Positions 43,510 to 52,414 of a stretch of DNA of 64,000 bases are shown here, in pieces. The notes beneath the pieces are model-generated. The model was given only the letters and a program-made list of their open reading frames with translations. It did no database searches and was not told the DNA's origin. The stretch comes from Pseudomonadota bacterium (GTDB lineage Bacteria > Pseudomonadota > Gammaproteobacteria > Steroidobacterales > Steroidobacteraceae): assembly GCA_963204835.1 (NCBI GenBank), contig CAUJHJ010000053.1:18391-82390 (forward strand), in the 5' to 3' direction. How positions within the stretch are numbered: position 1 is the first letter of the stretch; every line of letters starts with the position of its first letter. Made by a program: the position numbers and the translations under genes.

Positions 43510-44060
43510 TGCAGGCCGGATACCTTTCGTTGCCGCCATTCCTCGCGCGTCTGGCCCCAGATCTCGACCGGTACCTCGGCGAGCGGTGGCGGCAGGCGTC
43601 CCGGGCCGCGATTGCGTGAGCCCAGCTTCGCGGCGACCGCCTGCGAGGCGACATTGCCGGGCGAGATCGAGTGGATGAGATCGGTCCAGCCGAGCGTGTC
43701 GAACGCCCAGTCGATCGCCGCCCTCGCCGCCTCCGTGGCGTAGCCCCTGCCCTGGCAGTCACGGATGACCCCCCAGCCGATCTCGGAGCCAGGCCAGCCC
43801 TCGGGCATCCACGGTCCCGTGCGGCCGACCCAGCGCCCGGTGGCCTTCTCGATCATCGAGAACATCGATATGCCCTGCAGGTGCCAGGCGCCCGCCATCA
43901 GCATCAGCGTGCGCCATGCGACCTCGCGCGGTTGCACGCCACCGAGGAAGCGCATCGACTCGGGCTCGGCGTGAAAGGCGGCGAACGCCTCGAAATCGCA
44001 CATCTCGAGCGGGCGCAGGAGCAGGCGCGGCGTTTCGAGCCGCAGGGTAGTGGCAGCCAT
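43506..44060 (-). CDS. GNAT family N-acetyltransferase (RimJ/RimL-like)
   Basis: 184 residues. TLRLETPRLLLRPLEMCDFEAFAAFH is the usual start of the RimJ-like group, and the acetyl-CoA loop is RDCQGRGYATEAARAAIDWAF. Substrate could be a protein N-terminus or a small amine. First gene of a two-gene operon with the esterase. The palindromic repeat region starts about 40 bp upstream of its ATG. Confidence 0.88.
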   Translation of the reverse strand: MAATTLRLETPRLLLRPLEMCDFEAFAAFHAEPESMRFLGGVQPREVAWRTLMLMAGAWHLQGISMFSMIEKATGRWVGRTGPWMPEGWPGSEIGWGVIRDCQGRGYATEAARAAIDWAFDTLGWTDLIHSISPGNVASQAVAAKLGSRNRGPGRLPPPLAEVPVEIWGQTREEWRQRKVSGLQ

Positions 44061-44098
44061 GGCGCATTCTAGCGGCTGCGAGTTGCGTGATGCGGATT

Positions 44099-44297
44099 GC
44101 GGGCCGGAGGACGCGGCGATTCATCCGCTCCCTCGCTATCCGGGCGCGCCATCTTCGATGGCGTGCCCTCGGAGCGGGGGCGCTTGGCGCACTGTGTCGT
44201 CAGGCGCTGAGAGGTCGGTGGTCGCCTCGCTCTTTCCCCCGCTCCTCGGCGCCCTCCACGCTCGTTCGCGGATGAATCGCCGCGTCCTCCGGCCGGC
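44099..44297. repeat. Palindromic repeat element A (MITE-like)
   Basis: A 199-bp element with 30-bp terminal inverted arms (44099-44128 and 44268-44297) matching at 29 of 30 bases, including GGACGCGGCGATTCATCCGC on the left. The interior has a CGCCATC-TTC-GATGGCG hairpin and GGCGCACTGTGTCG at 44186-44199. No reading frame or target-site duplication is evident. It shares ends and internal blocks with element B in the opposite orientation. Confidence 0.7.
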
Positions 44298-44324
44298 CGC
44301 TCGCAAGTCTCAGCTCGATCCCCT

Positions 44325-44365
44325 TGAGGTGAAGAACGCAATGTGAGGCAACCTTCCTCACCTCA
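44325..44365. repeat. Small inverted repeat between elements A and B
   Basis: TGAGGTGA (44325-44332) and TCACCTCA (44358-44365) are perfect 8-bp arms; an alternative inner pair GTGAGG/CCTCAC is also present. It lies in the 97-bp spacer between the two larger palindromes. Confidence 0.5.
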
Positions 44366-44394
44366 GGCAGGCGGCCTGCGTCGGGTAGCTGGCC

Positions 44395-44587
44395 GCGCGC
44401 CGGAGGGGGAGCGAGGCGTCCGGTGACGAGCGGGGAGAGCGCCGAGGAGCGGCGAACAGCGTCCGGCGTACGCAGTTACTTCAGGTTCTGCCGACACAGT
44501 GCGCCGGGCGCCGCCGCGACGAGGGGACCGCCGCAGGCGGCGCTCGACCCGTGAGGAACCGGACGCCTCGCTCCCGCTCCGGCCCGC
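44395..44587. repeat. Palindromic repeat element B (MITE-like), inverted relative to A
   Basis: A 193-bp element with 30-bp terminal arms (44395-44424 and 44558-44587), 28 of 30 matching, including GAGCGAGGCGTCCGG. Read on the minus strand it begins GCGGGCCGGAG like element A. It also contains A's blocks GGCGCACTGTGTCG (here at 44505-44492) and CGCTCCTCGGCGC (44451-44439) in the same order. It ends 6 bp from the hslU stop codon. Confidence 0.7.
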
Positions 44588-44593
44588 AGCCCG

Positions 44594-45961
44594 CTACAGG
44601 ATGTACCGCGACAGGTCCTCATCCTTCGACAGGTCGCCGAGCTGCGCATCGACATACGCGGCATCGATCGCGACGGTGCTGCCACGCTGTTCGGCGGCCT
44701 CATACGAGACGCGCTCGAGCAGCCGCTCCATCACCGTGTGCAGGCGCCGCGCGCCGATGTTCTCGGTGCGCTCATTGACATGCGCCGCGATCTCCGCGAT
44801 CCGCCGCACGCCGCTCGCGGCGAAATCGACGCGCACGCCTTCGGTCTCCATGAGCGCCGAGTACTGGGTCGTGAGTGCGGCGTCGGGCTCGGTGAGGATG
44901 CGCACGAAATCCTCGACGCCGAGCGAGCTCAACTCGACCCGGATCGGCAGTCGGCCCTGCAGTTCGGGGATCAGGTCGGAGGGCTTCGAGAGGTGGAATG
45001 CGCCCGAAGCGATGAACAGCACGTGGTCGGTCTTCACCGGTCCGTACTTGGTCGAAACGGTCGAGCCTTCGACGAGCGGCAGCAGGTCGCGCTGCACGCC
45101 CTCGCGCGACACGTCGGCGCCGACCGTTTCCTGGCGGCGCGTGACCTTGTCGATTTCGTCGATGAAGACGATGCCGTTCTGCTCGGCATTGGCGACGGCG
45201 CGCGCCTTGAGCTCGTCCTCGTTGACGAGCTTGGCGGCCTCTTCGTCGGCCAGCAGCTTGAGCGCTTCCTTCACCTTCACCTTGCGGGCGTGGCTGCGCT
45301 GTCCGCCAAGGTTCTGGAACATCGACGACAGCTGCTGCTGCATCTCCTCCATGCCCGGCGGCGCCATGATCTCGACGCCGAGCGGGATGGCGCGCAGTTC
45401 GATCTCGATCTCGCGTTCGTCGAGCTGGTGCTCGCGCAGCATCTTGCGGAACTTCTGCCGCGTCTCCGCATCGCGCGGCGCGGGCGGCTCATCGGTCGAG
45501 AAGCCGAGCATGCGCGGCTTCGGCAGCAGCGCATCGAGCACGCGTTCCTCGGCGGCGTCGATCGCGCGCTCGCGCACCTTGGCAACCTCCTGTTCGCGCG
45601 CCATCTTGACCGACGCGTCGACGAGCTCCTTCACGATCGAGTCGACGTCGCGGCCGACGTAGCCGACTTCCGTGAACTTGGTCGCTTCGACCTTGACGAA
45701 GGGGGCGCCCGCGAGCTTCGCGAGGCGCCTGGCGATCTCGGTCTTGCCGCAGCCGGTCGGGCCGATCATCAGGATGTTCTTCGGCGTGATCTCGGCGCGC
45801 AGCCCCTCCTCGACCTGCATGCGGCGCCAGCGGTTGCGCAGCGCGATCGCGACCGCGCGCTTGGCGGCGCCCTGGCCGACGATGTGCTTGTCGAGCTCGC
45901 GCACGATTTCCTGCGGGGTGAGCGCCGCGGCGCCGGCGGGCGAGGTCACTTCGACGTCCAT
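44594..45961 (-). CDS. hslU: HslU ATPase subunit of the HslVU protease
   Basis: 455 residues. Clp/Hsp100 AAA+ unfoldase with [17 protein letters not shown] at the N-terminus, Walker A GPTGCGKT at 67-74, the pore motif [19 protein letters not shown], Walker [12 protein letters not shown] and the C-terminal tail SRYIL, which inserts into HslV. ATP-driven unfolding feeds substrates to HslV. The ATG at 45961 overlaps the hslV stop (TGATG); a GTG one codon earlier is also possible. Confidence 0.97.
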   Translation of the reverse strand: MDVEVTSPAGAAALTPQEIVRELDKHIVGQGAAKRAVAIALRNRWRRMQVEEGLRAEITPKNILMIGPTGCGKTEIARRLAKLAGAPFVKVEATKFTEVGYVGRDVDSIVKELVDASVKMAREQEVAKVRERAIDAAEERVLDALLPKPRMLGFSTDEPPAPRDAETRQKFRKMLREHQLDEREIEIELRAIPLGVEIMAPPGMEEMQQQLSSMFQNLGGQRSHARKVKVKEALKLLADEEAAKLVNEDELKARAVANAEQNGIVFIDEIDKVTRRQETVGADVSREGVQRDLLPLVEGSTVSTKYGPVKTDHVLFIASGAFHLSKPSDLIPELQGRLPIRVELSSLGVEDFVRILTEPDAALTTQYSALMETEGVRVDFAASGVRRIAEIAAHVNERTENIGARRLHTVMERLLERVSYEAAEQRGSTVAIDAAYVDAQLGDLSKDEDLSRYIL

Positions 45962-46503
45962 CACTTGAGTTCCTCGATCACGAGGTTGCGGTTGGTGTAG
46001 ATGCAGATGTCGGCGGCGATGCCGAGCGAGCGTTCGACGATCGTGCGCGCATCGAGCGCGGTGTTCTCGGCGAGCGCCCGCGCGGCGGCCTGCGCGAACG
46101 GCCCGCCGGAGCCGATCGCCACGAGGTCGTGCTCGGGCTCGATCACGTCACCATTGCCGGAAACCACGAACAGCTTCTCGCGATCGCCGACGAGCAGCAG
46201 CGCTTCGAGGCGGCGCAGGTAGCGGTCCGAGCGCCAGTCCTTTGCGATTTCGATCGCCGCACGCGTCAGGTTGCCGTGCTTCTCGAGCTTGCCCTCGAAG
46301 CGCTCGAAGAGCGTGAAGGCGTCGGCCGTGCCGCCCGCGAAGCCCGCGAGCACCTTGCCGCCGCCGAGCGGCCGAACCTTGCGGGCATTGCCCTTCATCA
46401 CGGTGTTGCCGAGCGTGACCTGGCCGTCGCCGCCGACTGCGACGGCGCCATTGCGCCGCACCCCGAGGATCGTGGTGCCGTGGGGGTTCCAGACTTCACT
46501 CAT
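45961..46503 (-). CDS. hslV: HslV peptidase subunit of the HslVU protease
   Basis: 180 residues. N-terminal nucleophile hydrolase: a 9-residue propeptide MSEVWNPHG precedes the catalytic Thr10 ([23 protein letters not shown]). The proteasome-beta fold follows, with [24 protein letters not shown] and [16 protein letters not shown]. Most HslV proteins have a very short leader, so the propeptide here is somewhat long, although similar ones occur. It lies in the xerC-hslV-hslU run. Confidence 0.97.
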   Translation of the reverse strand: MSEVWNPHGTTILGVRRNGAVAVGGDGQVTLGNTVMKGNARKVRPLGGGKVLAGFAGGTADAFTLFERFEGKLEKHGNLTRAAIEIAKDWRSDRYLRRLEALLLVGDREKLFVVSGNGDVIEPEHDLVAIGSGGPFAQAAARALAENTALDARTIVERSLGIAADICIYTNRNLVIEELK

Positions 46504-46511
46504 CGAAAGGC

Positions 46512-47411
46512 CTACTTTCTGCGCGCGCGCGGGTGTGCAGCGTCGTAAATGCGGGCGAGATGCTGGAAATCAAGGTGCGTGTACACCTGCGTGGTTGAGA
46601 TGTCGGCGTGGCCGAGAAGTTCCTGCACGCCGCGAAGATCGCGGCTGGATTCAAGGAGATGCGTCGCGAACGAGTGGCGGAAGAGGTGCGGATTCACGTG
46701 TACGCCGAGGCCCTGGCGGCGGGCCCAGCCGGCCACGCGCAACTGCACGGCGCGCGCGCCCATGCGTCGGCCGTTCCGGCCCACGAACACGGCCTGCTCG
46801 CCCGCCTTCACGAGTCCGGCGCGCGACTTGATCCATGCGCCGAGCGCCGTGAGGGCCGGCCGGCCCACGGGCAGGATGCGCGTCTTGTCGCCCTTGCCCG
46901 TGACCCGTACGGTGCGATCGGCGAAATCGAGCGCACCGACGTCGAGGCCGACAATCTCGGCCAGCCGCAGGCCGGAGGAGTAGGCGAGCTCCATCAATGC
47001 GCGATCGCGCAGCGCGAGCGGGTCCGCCGCGGTGATGTTCAACAACTGGTTCACGCGGTCCGGGTCGAGTGCGGCGGGCAGGCGCTTGCCGGCCTTGGGC
47101 GCCTTGACGTCGAGGGCGGGGTTCGCGGCGATCGCGCCTTCGCGCAGCAGGAAGTCGCAGAACGTGCGCACCGCCGACAGGCGCCGCTGCACGCTCCTCG
47201 GCGCGAGTCCGGCCGCATGCGAGCGCGCGGCGAACAGGCGCACGTGCTGGCTGTCGAGGCGCGCGAGGTCGGCAATGCGCTCTTTCTCGCAAAAGCGCGC
47301 GAGCGCGGCGAGATCGCGCGCGTAGTTCGAGTCCGTGTGCCGCGAGAGGCGCCGTTCGGTGGCGAGATGGCGCCGGAAGCGCGCGAGCCAGTCAGCGATG
47401 GACGACGACAT
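46512..47411 (-). CDS. xerC: Site-specific tyrosine recombinase XerC
   Basis: 299 residues. SAM-like N-terminal domain and a catalytic domain with the full set Arg149, Lys173, His242, Arg245, His268 and Tyr277 ([41 protein letters not shown]). It resolves chromosome dimers at dif with XerD. Position after DUF484 and dapF identifies the chromosomal XerC rather than a phage integrase. Confidence 0.96.
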   Translation of the reverse strand: MSSSIADWLARFRRHLATERRLSRHTDSNYARDLAALARFCEKERIADLARLDSQHVRLFAARSHAAGLAPRSVQRRLSAVRTFCDFLLREGAIAANPALDVKAPKAGKRLPAALDPDRVNQLLNITAADPLALRDRALMELAYSSGLRLAEIVGLDVGALDFADRTVRVTGKGDKTRILPVGRPALTALGAWIKSRAGLVKAGEQAVFVGRNGRRMGARAVQLRVAGWARRQGLGVHVNPHLFRHSFATHLLESSRDLRGVQELLGHADISTTQVYTHLDFQHLARIYDAAHPRARRK

Positions 47412-48096
47412 CCGCGATCAGCTCGCCCATGCGGGCGAGGAACTCGGTGCTCATGCCCGGGTGGAAGCGCTCCCGGTCGTGGCTGCCGAGCGCCAGCAGG
47501 CCGATGGCCCCATGCTCGCCGAGCGGCACGAGGGCGACCGAGCCGATTTCCCCGGCGTCGCCGCCGAAGAGGAACTGGCGCTGCGAATCGCGGACCTGGC
47601 CGCAACGCGGCTTGCCGCTCGTGAACAGGCCCTCGAAGGATTTCAGGTCCGCGCTATCGGGCGTCGCCTCGCGCAGGAAACGCTCGGGCATGTCGAATCC
47701 GCGGGCATGGCCATTCGTGAGGATCAGCGTGGAATGGCGCGCGTCGAAGTCTTCGCGCAGGCTCGCCTCGATCGCCTCGGCCATCTCCTGACGGGTCGCG
47801 GCCTGCAGCAGGCGGCGCGTGAAGCGCTGGATCTTCCCGGCGAGCGCGTCGTTCGCCCGCGCGACATTCACGAACTCGGCGAGCTTGCCCTCGAGTTCGG
47901 CCTGGCGCTCGCGCAGCACCTCGACCTGGCGCTCGACCAGGGAAATCGTGGACGCCGAACGCGCGTGCGGCAGGCGCATGCGCCCGAGGATCGCCTGGTG
48001 GCGCTCGAAGAAGTCGGGGTTCATCTGCAGGTAGCGCGCGATCGCTTCCTCGTCGAGGGTCTCGTTCGGCAGGTCGCGCGCTTCTCTCGTCGTCAT
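47392..48096 (-). CDS. DUF484 family protein
   Basis: 234 residues. It starts with EEAIARYLQMNPDFFERHQAILGRMRLPHA, followed by a helical linker (SLVERQVEVLRERQAELEGKL) and a GAF-like domain ending VALVPLGEHGAIGLLALGSHDRERFHPGMSTEFLARMGEL. Function unknown; it is conserved between dapF and xerC in gammaproteobacteria. It overlaps xerC by 20 bp and dapF by ATGA. Confidence 0.92.
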   Translation of the reverse strand: MTTREARDLPNETLDEEAIARYLQMNPDFFERHQAILGRMRLPHARSASTISLVERQVEVLRERQAELEGKLAEFVNVARANDALAGKIQRFTRRLLQAATRQEMAEAIEASLREDFDARHSTLILTNGHARGFDMPERFLREATPDSADLKSFEGLFTSGKPRCGQVRDSQRQFLFGGDAGEIGSVALVPLGEHGAIGLLALGSHDRERFHPGMSTEFLARMGELIADVVVHR

Positions 48097-48929
48097 GCAT
48101 CGATCTCCACGGTTCCCGTGAAAGATACTTCGGCAGGGCCCGTGAGCCAAATATTCCTGCCGGGCCCGGGCCAGGTGACCGTCAGTTCGCCGCCCGCCAC
48201 CTTCACGCCGACGCGCTCGTCGAGCCGCCCGTGGCGTCGCCCGACGGCGACAGCAGCGCAGGCGCCAGTGCCGCAGGCGAGCGTCTCGCCGGTGCCGCGC
48301 TCGTATACGCGCAGCCGGATGTGGCCGCGATCGACGATCTCCATGAAGCCGACGTTCACGCGCTTCGGGAAGCGCGGATGGCGCTCGATCGCGGGCCCGA
48401 GCCGGTCCACGGGTGCGGCCGCCGCCGACGCCACCGTGAGCACCGCGTGCGGATTGCCCATCGACACGGCGCCGATCTCGACCTCGTTGCCGCCCACTTC
48501 CAGCGGATAGACGTGCGCCTCGCTCGAGGCGTCGAAAGGCAGAGCGGCAGGATTGAAGTCCGGCACGCCCATGTCGACCGACACGAGCCCCTCGCGCTCG
48601 ATGCGCGCCCGGATCAGGCCCGCCGGGCTGTCCATCGTCAGGTTGCCGGCCTGCGCTCGCCCGCGGCGCGCGAGCAGCGCGGCAATGCAGCGCGCACCGT
48701 TGCCGCACTGCTCGACCTCGAAGCCATCGGCATTGAAGATGCGGTAGTACACCGCCGTGTCGGCGCGCCGGGCCGGCTCGAGCATCAGCGCCTGGTCGAA
48801 GCCGATGCCGGTGTGGCGGTCGGCGAGCTGGCGCAGCCGTTCCGCTGCGGGCGGCGCGCCGCCGGAGGGTGCGTCGAACACGATGAAATCGTTGCCGAGG
48901 CCGTGCATCTTGGTGAACTCGAGGCGCAT
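48093..48929 (-). CDS. dapF: Diaminopimelate epimerase
   Basis: 278 residues. A PLP-independent epimerase converting LL- to meso-diaminopimelate for lysine and peptidoglycan. The two catalytic Cys are Cys75 (VEQCGNGARC) and Cys219 (LACGTGAC). MHGLGNDFIVFDA and GNPHAV are further family marks. It starts 9 bp after the CoA-binding protein gene. Confidence 0.97.
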   Translation of the reverse strand: MRLEFTKMHGLGNDFIVFDAPSGGAPPAAERLRQLADRHTGIGFDQALMLEPARRADTAVYYRIFNADGFEVEQCGNGARCIAALLARRGRAQAGNLTMDSPAGLIRARIEREGLVSVDMGVPDFNPAALPFDASSEAHVYPLEVGGNEVEIGAVSMGNPHAVLTVASAAAAPVDRLGPAIERHPRFPKRVNVGFMEIVDRGHIRLRVYERGTGETLACGTGACAAVAVGRRHGRLDERVGVKVAGGELTVTWPGPGRNIWLTGPAEVSFTGTVEIDA

Positions 48930-48938
48930 GCGCGCAGC

Positions 48939-49370
48939 CTACCGGATCATGGCGGCCCGGTCGCGGAACAGGCAGCGATCCATCACCGTGAAGAGGCCCG
49001 CCGCCTGCGCTTTCGCCGCAGCCGCTTCGTCGACGACCCCCTCCTGCAGCCAGATCGCGGGCAGGCGGAGGCGGATGCAGTCATCGACGATCGCGGCGAC
49101 GTGCTCGGGGCGGCGGAACACGTCGACGACATCCGGTTTGCCGCCCGGGCCGAGCGCAGCCTCGAGGTGGTCGAGATCGGGCACGGTCCGCTCGCCCAGG
49201 ATCGTCGTCCCGGACGGATTGACCGGGATGATCCGGTAGCCGAAGCCCTGCAGCGCCTTGGCGACCCTGTAGCTCGGGCGGGAAGGGTCGGAGGAGAGGC
49301 CCACGACCGCGATGGTGCGCGCGCGTGCGAGCAGCGCCTCGATTTCATCCTGGGCGGGATTGGCGAACAT
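48939..49370 (-). CDS. CoA-binding domain protein (YccU-like)
   Basis: 143 residues, a single Rossmann CoA-binding domain: TIAVVGLSSDPSRPSYRVAKALQGFGYRIIPVNPSG, PDVVDVFRRPEHVAAIVDDCI and LPAIWLQEGVVD. Similar to YccU and the N-terminal domain of acyl-CoA synthetases (ADP-forming); role unknown. The ATG at 49370 has GGAG 8 bp upstream. An alternative ATG at 49388 overlaps the stop of the regulator gene as ATGA and would add six residues. Confidence 0.88.
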   Translation of the reverse strand: MFANPAQDEIEALLARARTIAVVGLSSDPSRPSYRVAKALQGFGYRIIPVNPSGTTILGERTVPDLDHLEAALGPGGKPDVVDVFRRPEHVAAIVDDCIRLRLPAIWLQEGVVDEAAAAKAQAAGLFTVMDRCLFRDRAAMIR

Positions 49371-49384
49371 GAGGGGCTCTCCTG

Positions 49385-51334
49385 TCATTTGGCGGCGAGC
49401 AACGCAGTCCAGCGGGGATCCGCGTGCAGGGGTTGCAGCAGCGGCGATGTGCGCAGGGTCTCGACGGCGTTGATCCTGCCGCTGGGTCCCAGGCCGCCCG
49501 ATCTGGACAACGCCTCGCGCCAGTTCGCGAGTGTCGCAAATGCGGCGTCGACCTGGCCACGAAATGCAAAGACCTCCGCCATCTGGATGTCACTGGCGCT
49601 GCCCGGCCGCGCTATCAGGCGCGCGAGTGCGCCGTCCGCGGCAGAGCGCTGGCCCGGCGCCTCCTGCAGCAAGGCCAGGCCGAGGTCCCGAATGGCCGGG
49701 CTTGCGATGTGAGGCAGTTGCTGGAGGGCTTCGTCGAACTTCCGCTGCCGAGCCAGGACCTGCACGAGCGCAAGCTCCCACTCAGGAATGTCCCCGGACA
49801 GCGCGATCGCCGTGCGGTAGCCCGCGGCAGCTTCCGGCAGGCGTCCTGCGAGGAAAGAGTAGGTCGCGAGGTTCAGGACCTCAACCCCGGAGAGCGGGTC
49901 ACGCGAGACGACCTCCCGCTGGGCGACGAGCGCCGCCTCGTAGTCGCCTCGCTCGAGGTCATACGCCGCCATGTATCCCAGTACCAGCGGGTCATGGCTA
50001 TCGAGGGAGAAGGCTGTGCGGAAGGCTGCGTCAGCTTCAGCGGGATGCTTGTCGGCGTAGAGAAACTGTGCGAGGCGGGCGTGCGCCACTGCGAGCGCGG
50101 GACCGGCCTCGACCGCTCGCCGCGCCGCGGCTCCCTGGCGCGCGCGCAAGCGGGCGCTTTCCGGTCCGCTGCGGCCGGCCAGCAGGGCATAGGCGCCGGC
50201 GAGCGCGGCCCAGCCCCTTGCAAAGCCGGGGTCGAGACCCACCGCGCGTTCGAACTGCGCGACGGCGCGCTCGACGTCGCCGGGGGCGCGGCGGTTGTAG
50301 AAAAACCTGCCCCGCAGGAATACCTGATAGGCCTCGGCATTGACGGGCGCCTCGCCGCGCGCCGCACCGGCAGCGATCGTCGCATCGAGCGCCGCCGCGA
50401 CCGAAGTGGCAATCTCGTCCTGCAGGGTGAACAGGTCGCCGACGTTGCGCTCATAGGTTCGTGACCAGACGTGCGAGCTGTTGGCGGCGGCGATCAACTG
50501 CGCCGTGACCCGGACGCGATTGCCTTCCGTGCGCACGCTGCCCTCGAGCACATGGCTCACGTCGAGGCGGGACGCAATGGTCCGGATATCCACCGCCTGG
50601 CCCCTGAAGGAGAACGACGACGTGCGCGCGATCACGCGCAACACAGCCGATTTCGCCAGCCGGTTGATGATTTCCTCGCTGATGCCGTCGGCGAGAAAGG
50701 CGGCGCTCCCGCCCGCGCTCATGTCGACGAAGGGCAGGACCGCGATCGATCTCCGGGCGGCTGCCTCGGGCGTGGTGGCTGCGGCGGCCGTCCGTGTCTT
50801 GGCCGGCGGCGGGTCGGCGCGCTGCACGCGCAGCGCAACGAAGAGGATCGTGGCTGCCAGCAGCGCGAGCAGCGCGATCCGCTGCCAGGCGCTGCCCTTG
50901 CGGGGGGCGGTGCCGATCGCCGTGGATGCGCGCTCCGGCGCTCGCGGCGGGGGCGCCGGGGACGCCGGCGCGGGCGTCGGCGCGGGCCGGGGCGCGGCGT
51001 CGATCCGGGCATTGAGCCGGTAGCCGCGCTTCGGCAACGTCTCGATGATCGACCGGAAGGATTCGCCACCCGCCCGGGCGAGGCAACGACGCAGCTCGTA
51101 GAAGCAGCGGGTCAGGGCATCGTCCGAAACGACCGCATTCGGCCACAGTTGCGCGAGTAGCGCCTCCCGGGAAACCACTTCGCCCGCGTGCTGCGCCATC
51201 ATGACGAGCACGCCCATGACCTTCGGGTCGAGCCGCTCGAGGCCGCCCGGCCCGGCGATTTCGCCAGCCTTCGGATCGACCCGCAGCTCCGCTATCTGGA
51301 ATCCTTCGACCAGCACTTCTTGCTGCCTGAACAC
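49385..51334 (-). CDS. CadC-like membrane-bound transcriptional regulator with TPR domain
   Basis: 649 residues from a GTG. An OmpR-type winged helix (about 15-110: LDPKVMGVLVMMAQHAGEVVSREALLAQLWPNAVVSDDALTRCFYELRRCL, ending PKRGYRL), a Pro/Ala linker, one membrane helix (about 152-169), a periplasmic domain with RSIAVLPFVDMSAGGSAAFLADGISEEIINRLAK, and several TPR repeats. Such proteins sense a signal outside and bind DNA inside. A tandem direct repeat at 51346-51365, just upstream, is a likely target that would control it and the divergent PD40 gene. Confidence 0.88.
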   Translation of the reverse strand: MFRQQEVLVEGFQIAELRVDPKAGEIAGPGGLERLDPKVMGVLVMMAQHAGEVVSREALLAQLWPNAVVSDDALTRCFYELRRCLARAGGESFRSIIETLPKRGYRLNARIDAAPRPAPTPAPASPAPPPRAPERASTAIGTAPRKGSAWQRIALLALLAATILFVALRVQRADPPPAKTRTAAAATTPEAAARRSIAVLPFVDMSAGGSAAFLADGISEEIINRLAKSAVLRVIARTSSFSFRGQAVDIRTIASRLDVSHVLEGSVRTEGNRVRVTAQLIAAANSSHVWSRTYERNVGDLFTLQDEIATSVAAALDATIAAGAARGEAPVNAEAYQVFLRGRFFYNRRAPGDVERAVAQFERAVGLDPGFARGWAALAGAYALLAGRSGPESARLRARQGAAARRAVEAGPALAVAHARLAQFLYADKHPAEADAAFRTAFSLDSHDPLVLGYMAAYDLERGDYEAALVAQREVVSRDPLSGVEVLNLATYSFLAGRLPEAAAGYRTAIALSGDIPEWELALVQVLARQRKFDEALQQLPHIASPAIRDLGLALLQEAPGQRSAADGALARLIARPGSASDIQMAEVFAFRGQVDAAFATLANWREALSRSGGLGPSGRINAVETLRTSPLLQPLHADPRWTALLAAK

Positions 51335-51345
51335 CCCGCCAAGAC

Positions 51346-51365
51346 CGATATCAGAACGATATCAG
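51346..51365. promoter_or_regulatory. Tandem direct repeat, candidate site for the CadC-like regulator
   Basis: CGATATCAG occurs twice, separated by AA, giving an 11-bp period on one face of the helix. OmpR-type winged helices usually bind head-to-tail repeats with this period. It is 12 bp upstream of the regulator's GTG and about 75 bp upstream of the PD40 gene. Confidence 0.5.
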
Positions 51366-51437
51366 GCTTCGGTCAGGCGCGAGCGCCAGGCGGGCTGCCA
51401 GTTTCGATGCCGGGCCAAAAACAAGGGCAGGAAGACC

Positions 51438-52388
51438 ATGTACGACACAAGCAAGTTGAGCAGGCATTGCATGCTGGTGGCAGCGACGCTGTTGTCAGCG
51501 ACAAGCCTGTCGGCGGGTGAGCGCTGGCAAGGCCGTTTCTCGGACTGGGGCATCGCCACCGCGGTCACCGGCATCAACAGCGCCGCCGCCGACGGCTGCC
51601 CGATCGAGTCGCCCGATGGGCTCAGCCTTTACATCGCGTCCAACCGCACGGGCACGCTCGGCGGCAACGACATCTGGGCGGCGGATCGCGCCACGAAGGA
51701 CGAGGCCTGGGGCGAACCGCAGAACCTCGGCGCACCCGTGAACTCGGAAGCGGCTGATTTCTGCCCGACACCGCTCGAAGGCAGCTACCTGTTGTTCGTG
51801 TCGGAGCGCCCGGGGCCTGAGACCTGCAATGCGGGCCCAGGGAAGGGCGACATCTACCTGATCCGTCGCAATGCCGCGTTTGGCTGGGGCGAGCCGCAGC
51901 ACCTCGGCTGCATGGAAAACGGCACCGGTCCGAACACGGCCGGGGCTGAGTTCAGTCCTTCGCTCGTGCGTACGTGGGCCGGGACTTTCCTCTACTTCTC
52001 GAGCACGGTCAGCGGCAACATGGACATCTACAGGAGCCGCATGGGTGCCGATGGCAAGTTCGGGCCGCCCGAGGCGGTGCAGGAACTCAATACCGAGTTC
52101 GACGACCGCATGCCGAACGTGAGCCGGGACGGTCTCGAGATGGTGTTCAGCTCCACGCGGCCGGTCGACGCAAAAGGCAATGCGTCATTCGGCAGCTTCG
52201 ATGTCTTTGTGTCGACGCGCCCGAGCGTTTTCCACCGCTGGTCGGCGCCGGTGAACCTGGGACCCAACGTCAACACCGCCGGCGGTGAAACCCGCTCGTC
52301 GCTATCGGGCGATGGCCTGCGGCTGTACTTCGGGCGCGGCGGCGACATTTACACGAGCTCCCGACAAAGGACGTGGCGCAGGCATTGA
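51438..52388 (+). CDS. Exported PD40 beta-propeller protein
   Basis: 316 residues. A signal peptide (LVAATLLSATSLSA, cleavage near residue 26) precedes WD40-like PD40 repeats: IESPDGLSLYIASNRTGTLGGNDIWAADR, PSLVRTWAGTFLYFSSTVSGNMDIYRSR, NVSRDGLEMVFSSTRP and SSLSGDGLRLYFGRGGDIY. It resembles TolB-like propellers, probably periplasmic and protein- or ligand-binding. AGGA 6 bp before the ATG supports the start. Divergent from the CadC-like gene, so co-regulation is likely. Confidence 0.8.
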   Translation: MYDTSKLSRHCMLVAATLLSATSLSAGERWQGRFSDWGIATAVTGINSAAADGCPIESPDGLSLYIASNRTGTLGGNDIWAADRATKDEAWGEPQNLGAPVNSEAADFCPTPLEGSYLLFVSERPGPETCNAGPGKGDIYLIRRNAAFGWGEPQHLGCMENGTGPNTAGAEFSPSLVRTWAGTFLYFSSTVSGNMDIYRSRMGADGKFGPPEAVQELNTEFDDRMPNVSRDGLEMVFSSTRPVDAKGNASFGSFDVFVSTRPSVFHRWSAPVNLGPNVNTAGGETRSSLSGDGLRLYFGRGGDIYTSSRQRTWRRH

Positions 52389-52395
52389 GCCCGCA

Positions 52396-52414
52396 CCCGG
52401 CCATAATGGCCGGG
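52396..52414. other. Perfect 19-bp palindrome at the reductase start codon
   Basis: CCCGGCCATAATGGCCGGG has 9-bp arms around a central A, and its last base is the first base of the GTG start at 52414. In RNA it would hide the ribosome-binding region. A ribosome ending the PD40 gene at 52388 could open it. A DNA operator is the alternative. Confidence 0.5.

Noticed and set aside
46512..47411. Tyrosine recombinase as a sign of a mobile element
   Set aside because: Gene order dapF-DUF484-xerC and the sequence identify the chromosomal XerC; no att sites or phage genes are near.
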